Position numbers and translations under genes: made by a program
Notes under the pieces: model-generated
Databases searched by the model: none
What the model was told of the DNA's origin: nothing
The model's input: the letters and a program-made list of their open reading frames with translations, nothing else
From: Mobilitalea sibirica
Lineage (GTDB): Bacteria > Bacillota > Clostridia > Lachnospirales > Lachnospiraceae
Length of the DNA stretch: 64,000 bases
Direction: 5' to 3'
Assembly (NCBI RefSeq): GCF_015999265.1
Contig: NZ_JAEAGR010000010.1
Span: forward strand, 62,001-126,000
In this document: positions 57,591 through 64,000 of the stretch, one piece after another
Layout of the letters: the number at the start of each line of letters is the position of its first letter
How positions within the stretch are numbered: position 1 is the stretch's first letter

Positions 57591-58505
57591 TTGTATCTTG
57601 AGGTTTATCCGGATATCATATTTATCCTGAATTTTATCGTTGATTTCATCTTGATTTTTACTTTAAAAAAGGTGAATCGCAAAAACAGCAGTTTATTTCG
57701 TATGGCTTTAGCAGCTGGATTAGGTGGTTTATCAGCTGTCATTGTAGGTGTTTTTTTATGGATGAATATGCTGCTTCGATTCTTATTGCTGTACATTATT
57801 ACATCTATACTTATGATATTCATTGCCTTTGGCAGACTTAAGTTTATGGATTTGTTAAAGCAGGTAATTGTATTAAACCTAATTACATATTTTGTGGGTG
57901 GACTTATGAATTCTATCTATTATTACACTAATTTTCGATTATATCTGATGAAATTGGGAGAAGGTATTAGCTTTAGCAACATATCATGGAAATTCGTAGG
58001 ATGCGTATTCCTTATTCTAATTCCTGTTGCTGCCCTTATTATATGGATGCTTCGTTGGTATAAAAATAATGTTCCCTTAACCTATGAGGTGGAACTGGTG
58101 TTGGATGGACGTAAGATTAACACCAGGGGACTTTTGGATACAGGGAATTGTCTTTATGATCCGATTTACAAAAGACCGGTCATGGTAATGGAAGATACAC
58201 TGATGGAGGATTTATTATCATCTGAATTTCGTAAGGATATCGAAGATGCAAAACACTATTTGGAGGGAGATGATTACGAAACCAATCAGTGGAATATGAA
58301 TGCGAAACATTTACTTCGTCTCAGATTTATCCCATATCAATCCGTTGGTAAATCAGGAATGATGCTGGGTATCAATCTGGATAAAGTTTTAATACATACA
58401 GGTAAGGAAACAATCTGTAACGAGAAGGTTATTGCAGCAATCTGTGACTGCCATCTCTCTACGAAGGATAACTATCATGTGATTTTACATAAGGAGCTTT
58501 TGTAA
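57591..58505 (+). CDS. spoIIGA: Sporulation sigma-E processing protease
   Basis: The 304-residue membrane aspartic protease cleaves pro-sigma-E in the mother cell. Five N-terminal hydrophobic segments (about 5-150) precede a retropepsin-like domain with the catalytic aspartate Asp183 in GLLDTGNCLYDPI. The TTG start at 57591 follows GGAGGTG. It lies 25 bases ahead of sigE, its substrate's gene, as in other spore formers. Confidence 0.93.
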   Translation: MYLEVYPDIIFILNFIVDFILIFTLKKVNRKNSSLFRMALAAGLGGLSAVIVGVFLWMNMLLRFLLLYIITSILMIFIAFGRLKFMDLLKQVIVLNLITYFVGGLMNSIYYYTNFRLYLMKLGEGISFSNISWKFVGCVFLILIPVAALIIWMLRWYKNNVPLTYEVELVLDGRKINTRGLLDTGNCLYDPIYKRPVMVMEDTLMEDLLSSEFRKDIEDAKHYLEGDDYETNQWNMNAKHLLRLRFIPYQSVGKSGMMLGINLDKVLIHTGKETICNEKVIAAICDCHLSTKDNYHVILHKELL

Positions 58506-58530
58506 ATGATGAATAATTGGGAGGTAATTT

Positions 58531-59271
58531 ATGCTTTTAAAGTTATCAATACAGAATAAATTTCAGTTTCGGATGATTCCCGATATTAGGACTATCTTAT
58601 TCGGACAACGGGGAGAAATCCATTACATCGGTGGTGCAGAAGTGTTACCTCCGCCGCTGGATCCTGCCAGGGAAGCTGAAGTAATCAGTCAACTGGGAAC
58701 GGAACGGGACACTGAGATGAAGGCAATCCTGGTGGAACACAATCTGAGACTCGTTGTTTACATAGCCAAAAAGTTCGATAATACAGGAGTTGGTGTTGAG
58801 GATCTAATATCCATTGGAACCATAGGTTTAATTAAAGCAATCAATACCTTTAATCCGGATAAGAACATTAAGTTGGCAACCTATGCTTCCCGTTGTATTG
58901 AGAATGAGATACTGATGTATCTTAGGCGAAATAATAAAACTAAGCTGGAGGTCTCGATTGATGAGCCTTTGAATGTGGATTGGGACGGGAATGAGTTGTT
59001 ATTATCGGATATCTTAGGCACTGAGGAGGACGTAATCTATCGTAATATTGAAGAAGAGGTAGATCGTAAGTTACTACGAAAGGCGTTGTCAAAGCTTTCG
59101 GAGCGGGAGCGTATTATCGTAGATTTAAGATTTGGCCTTAATACAGAAGACGGAAGTGAGAGGACGCAAAAGGAAGTGGCAGACTTACTTGGTATTTCAC
59201 AGTCGTACATATCCAGATTAGAAAAAAAGATTATTAAGAGATTAAAAAAAGAAATGGTGCGATTCGAATAA
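58531..59271 (+). CDS. sigE: Mother-cell sporulation sigma factor sigma-E (pro form)
   Basis: The 246-residue protein has a pro-sequence of about 28 residues followed by the conserved [17 protein letters not shown] segment, then region 2 ([46 protein letters not shown]) and region 4 ([18 protein letters not shown]). The pro-part is basic and amphipathic, as in Bacillus pro-sigma-E. SpoIIGA, encoded directly upstream, would remove it. Confidence 0.96.
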   Translation: MLLKLSIQNKFQFRMIPDIRTILFGQRGEIHYIGGAEVLPPPLDPAREAEVISQLGTERDTEMKAILVEHNLRLVVYIAKKFDNTGVGVEDLISIGTIGLIKAINTFNPDKNIKLATYASRCIENEILMYLRRNNKTKLEVSIDEPLNVDWDGNELLLSDILGTEEDVIYRNIEEEVDRKLLRKALSKLSERERIIVDLRFGLNTEDGSERTQKEVADLLGISQSYISRLEKKIIKRLKKEMVRFE

Positions 59272-59472
59272 TAGCATTCGGGAAAGAATTAGTTTAAGAG
59301 AATGAATAAATCATGAATTAATCAATCTTAAAAAGTGAAATAAATTTATTTCATATATCTTAAACTGATTCTGATGAAGTTGGTAATTATTTCTTAAGTC
59401 TTAATCGTATAAACCTGAGCCAAAAAGTGAATCATTATTAAATGAAAAATGATATGATTCGGAGGTTTCGTT

Positions 59473-60249
59473 ATGGCTCTTTATAAGGTTGAGATTTGCG
59501 GTGTAAATACATCTAAACTGCCATTGTTGAAAAACAGTGAAAAGGAAGAATTGTTTCAAAGAATATTAAGTGGGGATAAGGAAGCCCGTGAGTTATACAT
59601 TAAGGGAAATTTAAGATTGGTATTATCCATTATCCAACGATTTTCCAACAGCAATGAAAATGTTGATGACTTATTCCAGATTGGCTGCATCGGTCTGATG
59701 AAGGCAATAGATAATTTTGATATAACCCAGAATGTGAAATTTTCTACCTATGCGGTACCTATGATTATCGGTGAAATCAGAAGGTATCTGCGGGATAATA
59801 ATTCAATTCGTGTCAGCCGTTCCCTTCGGGATACTGCTTATAAGGCTATTTATGCGAAGGAGGCTCTGGTTAAGAAGAATGAAAAAGAGCCAACCATCAG
59901 TGAGATATCCGAAGAAATCGGTATCAGTAAGGAGGATATTGTATATGCTCTGGATGCCATCCAAAGCCCGGTGTCCCTTTATGACCCGGTGTACGTGGAA
60001 GGTGGCGATGCCCTGTATATTATGGATCAGGTCAGTGATAAGAAAAACAGGGAAGAGAACTGGATTGAGGAAATCTCCTTAAAGGAGGCTATGGAGAAAT
60101 TATCCCCGAGGGAGCACAATATAATTAAGCTTCGATTCTTTGAAGGTAAGACGCAGATGGAAGTTGCCAAGGAAATCAACATTTCACAGGCACAGGTAAG
60201 CCGTCTGGAGAAGTCTGCTCTGAAAAATATGCGTAATTATCTGGTGTAG
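59473..60249 (+). CDS. sigG: Forespore sporulation sigma factor sigma-G
   Basis: The 258-residue sigma factor opens with KVEICGVNTSKLPLLK, a signature of sigma-G, followed by region 2 (GNLRLVLSIIQRF, DLFQIGCIGLMKAIDNF, STYAVPMIIGEIRRYLRDN) and region 4 (NISQAQVSRLEKSALKNM). It is active in the forespore after engulfment. The 201 bases after sigE leave room for its own promoter in addition to read-through from spoIIGA-sigE. ATG 59473 follows GGAGG. Confidence 0.96.
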   Translation: MALYKVEICGVNTSKLPLLKNSEKEELFQRILSGDKEARELYIKGNLRLVLSIIQRFSNSNENVDDLFQIGCIGLMKAIDNFDITQNVKFSTYAVPMIIGEIRRYLRDNNSIRVSRSLRDTAYKAIYAKEALVKKNEKEPTISEISEEIGISKEDIVYALDAIQSPVSLYDPVYVEGGDALYIMDQVSDKKNREENWIEEISLKEAMEKLSPREHNIIKLRFFEGKTQMEVAKEINISQAQVSRLEKSALKNMRNYLV

Positions 60250-60476
60250 AAAGGTGATTTTAATGTAGGAAGCATATGATAAAATCAGCGTAAAGTTATA
60301 CATCTGGTATAATATTAACCTTGATTTCCTGATAGAAGGTTTCTTATTTATAATTCTCTTGTTCTATGTTAAGATATATTCATAAGTCGAATGCATTCTA
60401 TGTATACTGTAATGGACGATTTCTGATTATTACAATAATGCATCTAACTACGTATATATAATGAGCGAGGGATAAA

Positions 60477-62021
60477 ATGATGAAAGATACCATGCTGAAA
60501 TACTTCAAAGAAGTTTATGGAGATTGCGAAGGTGTAAAGGTTTATTTTGCTCCGGGAAGAGTGAATCTAATCGGAGAACATACGGATTATAACGGTGGGC
60601 ATGTCTTTCCCTGTGCGTTAACCATTGGAACCTATGCTGCTATACGTTTACGTAAGGATCGAAACTTACGTTTCTTTTCCATGAATTTTAAGGAAAAAGG
60701 AGTAATCACTTCATCCTTGGATGAATTGATTTATCATAGAAAGGATGATTGGGCAAATTACCCCAAGAGTGTACTTTGGGCATTTGCCCATCATTCTGCT
60801 TTGGAGAACCCTACGGATTTGCCCTATCAGGTTCATTACCGTAGTACATATGATAAAACGAAGGAAAATCTTAAGAGTAATTCAAATGATAATATTAATC
60901 GTAATTTAGATGTGAATTTACATTATTATAATAATGATAATCCTATTGATAATATGAATGATAAATCAAATGACAAGATAAAAGAAGAGGAACAGGTAGA
61001 TTTTTTAGAATATGGAATGGATGTTGTGTACTTTGGGAACATACCGAATAGCTCGGGACTTTCTTCCTCTGCCAGTATCGAAGTATTAACAGCATATATG
61101 ATTAAGGATTTATATCAGATCGATATCGATTTAACGAATATAGCATTACTATGCCAATACGCCGAGAATAAATTCATTGGAGTCAACTGTGGAATTATGG
61201 ATCAGTTTGCCATCGCCATGGGCAAAAAGGATCATGCAATCTTTCTTGATACCGCTGATTTAACGTATGCGTATGCACCGATTGATTTAGGAGATGCGAA
61301 GCTTGTCATTGCCTGCAGCAATAAGAAGAGAGGTTTAGGTGAGTCAAAGTATAACGAACGAAGAAGTGAATGCGAGGAGGCTCTGGCAAGACTACAGATG
61401 GTGTTAGATATACAATCCTTAGGTGAATTAACGGAGAAAGAGTTTGAGACGTATACAGATGTGATAAAAATATCTCATGGTGGTACGCAACAATTATCTC
61501 AGGGCGGTACGCAACAATCGAATGATATAGATAAAAAACAACAGGTTGTGACTCCTTCTCAGAAAATTGCCATAGACATACATGATAAGGAAATGAAATC
61601 AAAATCAAATCAAGATTTATTAAGTACTGGTCAAGATGCGTTTTTAGATGAAACCTTAATTAGGCGGGCAAGGCATGCGGTATATGAAAATCAAAGGGCG
61701 ATTCAGGCAGTAAAAGCCTTGAATGACAAAGATTTAGCTACCTTTGGAACACTGATGAATGCTTCCCATGTATCACTTCGGGATGATTATGAAGTGACTG
61801 GCATAGAGTTGGATACCTTAGTTGAAACCGCATGGAAACAAGAGGGTGTTATCGGTGCCAGAATGACCGGTGCCGGTTTTGGGGGCTGTACGGTGAACAT
61901 CGTAAAGGATGCTTATATTGATAGATTTATCGAAGAAGTAGGAAAGGTTTATGAGGAAAGGATCGGTTATAAGGCAGACTTTTATGTGGTTGAGATAGGG
62001 GACGGACCAAGGGAATTATAA
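60477..62021 (+). CDS. galK: Galactokinase with two low-complexity insertions
   Basis: The 514-residue GHMP kinase phosphorylates galactose (Leloir pathway). The signature GRVNLIGEHTDYNGGHVFP, the ATP loop GLSSSASIEVL and the late RMTGAGFGGCTVNIV are intact. Usual galactokinases have about 390 residues; here about 57 extra lie at about 120-176 (Asn/Asp/Lys rich, for example NDNINRNLDVN) and about 60 at about 330-392 (Gln/Ser rich). The second holds a duplicated 24-base unit (SHGGTQQL/SQGGTQQS). Both fall between conserved blocks and would be surface loops. ATG 60477 follows CGAGGG; no gal operon partners follow. Confidence 0.93.
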   Translation: MMKDTMLKYFKEVYGDCEGVKVYFAPGRVNLIGEHTDYNGGHVFPCALTIGTYAAIRLRKDRNLRFFSMNFKEKGVITSSLDELIYHRKDDWANYPKSVLWAFAHHSALENPTDLPYQVHYRSTYDKTKENLKSNSNDNINRNLDVNLHYYNNDNPIDNMNDKSNDKIKEEEQVDFLEYGMDVVYFGNIPNSSGLSSSASIEVLTAYMIKDLYQIDIDLTNIALLCQYAENKFIGVNCGIMDQFAIAMGKKDHAIFLDTADLTYAYAPIDLGDAKLVIACSNKKRGLGESKYNERRSECEEALARLQMVLDIQSLGELTEKEFETYTDVIKISHGGTQQLSQGGTQQSNDIDKKQQVVTPSQKIAIDIHDKEMKSKSNQDLLSTGQDAFLDETLIRRARHAVYENQRAIQAVKALNDKDLATFGTLMNASHVSLRDDYEVTGIELDTLVETAWKQEGVIGARMTGAGFGGCTVNIVKDAYIDRFIEEVGKVYEERIGYKADFYVVEIGDGPREL

Positions 62022-62059
62022 AGTAGTGAAATTCAATTATGAACATATAATATGGAATT

Positions 62060-62098
62060 AAAAAACGTAGAATAATTATATTTTATTCTACGTTTTTT
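62060..62098 (+). terminator. Intrinsic terminator after galK
   Basis: AAAACGTAGAATAA at 62062-62075 pairs exactly with 62083-62096. The right arm continues into TTTTTT and the left arm begins with A-rich sequence, so it may work in both directions. Confidence 0.85.
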
Positions 62099-62301
62099 AT
62101 GTTGATAAAAGTAGTAATAAAGATAATTAAGGAAAATTCTCCACGATATATAAAATTAGTAAAAGTTTTTATATTTATATGGATGAGACATTATATTTCG
62201 TATAAATATATGGAATAAATTAGAATAATATGGTAAAATATCTGTGATAAATATCGTGAGGTATCAATTAAACATAAATTCTATTATAAGGGGGTAGTAT
62301 T

Positions 62302-64000
62302 TTGTCAAGAAACAAGATAGTAAGACATATAATTTTATACGTTATTACAGCTATAATATTAGTTAATGTATTTCCTGTAAAACATACGGAAGCATCATCT
62401 AAAAAGTATCTTATTATTATTAAGCAGCAAGACGGATCCTATCAGTATTATGAGGATATGGCCGTTGAAAAGAATAATAATATAATGATAAAGGTAAAGC
62501 CCTTTGCAAAGGCGGCAAATATGAGTTATAAGAATGGAAATGGGAATGGTAAAGGATGTATTATATCAAATCATTTTGGCAAACTAATTTTTACTAGGAA
62601 TTCAAGAAATTATGTTCTAAAAAGTGATGAGTATTCGATTGATTATATATCGAATTATAAGCAGTGTATCATTGATTCTTATAACACAGTGCATTGGTAT
62701 ACATTGTTTTCTTTAATGAGGTGTCGATATTTTAGTGCAGAACGTGCTCCGGAATTTAAAGCACAAGGTTATTCAGGAGTTATTGTATATAATAATTATG
62801 ATCGGGATATAACACTTCCAGGCGCAGTCAAAAACGATAGCCCTGATATAACTCCGGAAATCCATGATTTGATGAGAATTGACCAGACAAATAAAACACA
62901 ATGTATTACAGCATATTATCAAGCTAAAAATGGTCCAAAACAAGTAGAGCTCGATTTGACAAAAGTTCTTTTAACATATCAAAAGTATGGGCTTCCAAAT
63001 GATGGGGTATATGGATTTGGTAATTGTAATAATAATATAGAAATAAAAGGAATAGATAAAGATGGGAAATCAGTAGGAATAATCAAGACTGATGGAAAAG
63101 AGTTCTTAATTGATTTTCCACAGGCAGTGCGACTTAAAATTACTGGGGATATTAAGAATCTAATCATAAGCTTTTTTCCGGTAAAACCAATAATTTTAAC
63201 TAAGTCAGAAGTACTTTCTGTGAATGATATTGATTGGATTTCACACGATGGATATAGTTGGCAATATTTTATACTCCCAGAATATACTCTTTTTAACATG
63301 TTTAATTGGAATTATCAGGTTCCAATCCATTTAGAATATAAAATTTTAGAAGTTGGAAACTCAGATTCCTTTAATTTTACAGGGGCATTTAAATCATTGA
63401 CGCTATATCTGGAGAATTCATTGGAGGAACTAAAGGATAAAGAGGATGATATATTCTTTGAATTCAAAATTATGGATAAGGTGATAGATTTACCAAAAGT
63501 AATTGTATATGATGGTAATAATAACTCCATGTCATCTAACTATGAAACAGAGTTAATTAAGATGATGGATGCTTTAAAGGAGGTAGGTCTTAATACTTAT
63601 TTTCCTAAAGATAACTGGATAAGTCAATTAAAGGTTATGGTTAAAGATGGAATTGAAACTGGAGGTGCATCTAATATATCAATCCGGCCTGAGGATACGG
63701 ATATGAATAATTCATATGATTATATTGTTCATCTCCATGAAATGACACACTTTTACGAAGCACAAAAAGCACATTATGGGTTTCTTATTAAGGCATGGGT
63801 GGAAGGAAATGCAATTGCTTTAAGCGAAAAAGCCTTAGAATATCTAGAGATTGATGATGATGGATATTATGAGAATGATTTCAGACTGGATGTGTTAGAA
63901 GGCGTAGATAAACAGGATTTTGAAAAGTATTATTTAGAAGTTGATGGACATGAAGCATATGCTATTGGATATCATTTTAACAAATACTTAAGAGATTACT
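62302..64000 (+). CDS. Secreted HExxH metallopeptidase, 3' end off window
   Basis: The frame from TTG 62302 (behind AAGGGGG) is open to the window edge, giving 566 residues so far. It has a signal-peptide-like start (RHIILYVITAIILVNVFPV) and long beta-rich regions without a family I recognise. From residue 479 it reads HEMTHFYEAQKAHYG, then WVEGNAIALS with Glu501. This HExxH-x17-E spacing with a WxEG motif is that of gluzincin peptidases (clan MA). The protein would be exported and zinc-dependent; its substrate is unknown. It is AT-rich and stands alone after the galK terminator. Confidence 0.75.
   Translation, partial: MSRNKIVRHIILYVITAIILVNVFPVKHTEASSKKYLIIIKQQDGSYQYYEDMAVEKNNNIMIKVKPFAKAANMSYKNGNGNGKGCIISNHFGKLIFTRNSRNYVLKSDEYSIDYISNYKQCIIDSYNTVHWYTLFSLMRCRYFSAERAPEFKAQGYSGVIVYNNYDRDITLPGAVKNDSPDITPEIHDLMRIDQTNKTQCITAYYQAKNGPKQVELDLTKVLLTYQKYGLPNDGVYGFGNCNNNIEIKGIDKDGKSVGIIKTDGKEFLIDFPQAVRLKITGDIKNLIISFFPVKPIILTKSEVLSVNDIDWISHDGYSWQYFILPEYTLFNMFNWNYQVPIHLEYKILEVGNSDSFNFTGAFKSLTLYLENSLEELKDKEDDIFFEFKIMDKVIDLPKVIVYDGNNNSMSSNYETELIKMMDALKEVGLNTYFPKDNWISQLKVMVKDGIETGGASNISIRPEDTDMNNSYDYIVHLHEMTHFYEAQKAHYGFLIKAWVEGNAIALSEKALEYLEIDDDGYYENDFRLDVLEGVDKQDFEKYYLEVDGHEAYAIGYHFNKYLRDY

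Noticed and set aside
59400-59450. GTATA at 59407 as a sigma-F/sigma-G promoter for sigG
   Set aside because: The -10 side does not fit either consensus at an allowed spacing.

Overview
The window reads as a low-GC, spore-forming anaerobic Firmicute, most likely of the Lachnospiraceae (Clostridium cluster XIVa). The evidence is the mraZ-to-sigG gene order with spoVD, spoIIGA, sigE and sigG embedded in it, a MurE of the meso-diaminopimelate type (DNPR motif), the prpC-prkC-rsgA-rpe-thiN order, and an AT-rich genome with frequent TTG starts. The species assignment is inference.

Region 1 (1-17.5 kb) is the right half of a siphovirus-type prophage. In order it holds: major tail protein (cut by the window edge), a tail assembly chaperone with a textbook -1 frameshift signal, tape measure protein, distal tail protein, tail-associated protein, two or three host-contact proteins, holin, a PGRP-type amidase with a SPOR tail, and an integration module (HTH/zinc protein, SHOCT-like protein, two overlapping serine recombinases). 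An HDOD signalling gene sits as a cargo gene between the amidase and a second, decayed amidase end. The BppU-like/coiled-coil gene is broken by a one-base deletion inside a 42-bp repeat.

Region 2 (17.5-25.5 kb) is a patchwork. It holds two decayed recombinase 3' ends, two head-to-head genes for catalytically degenerate GH18 proteins (one keeps two LysM domains), a ComEC-type gene fragment, a REP-associated (RAYT) transposase with GACAA-type repeats on both sides, an unrecognised minus-strand gene pair, an XRE-methyltransferase fusion, a DUF434 gene and a frameshifted phzF.

Region 3 (25.5-43 kb) is conserved core: murE, priA, def, fmt, a membrane zinc peptidase, rsmB, rlmN, prpC, prkC, rsgA, rpe, thiN, ychF and lgt. 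It joins peptidoglycan precursor synthesis, translation initiation and ribosome maturation, and the PASTA-kinase system that senses wall fragments. A 112-bp palindromic MITE-like element with a 6-bp flanking direct repeat lies between rpe and thiN.

Region 4 (43-60.3 kb) is the division and cell wall (dcw) cluster fused to the early sporulation sigma locus: mraZ (with a sigma-A promoter and three 10-bp-phased GTGG boxes), rsmH, ftsL, ftsI, spoVD, mraY, murD, ftsW/spoVE, murA, ftsQ, ftsZ, a strong terminator, a structured 600-bp gap with a Spo0A box, then spoIIGA, sigE and sigG. ftsA, murG, murC and murB are absent from the cluster, and murE lies 17 kb upstream.

Region 5 (60.3-64 kb) has a galactokinase carrying two low-complexity insertions and the start of a secreted HExxH metallopeptidase that runs off the window. 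I found no rRNA, tRNA or CRISPR array. I do not see one coherent undescribed system; the most unusual items are the prophage boundary with its paired GH18 pseudoenzymes, the HDOD cargo gene, the rpe-thiN palindromic element and the inserted galactokinase.
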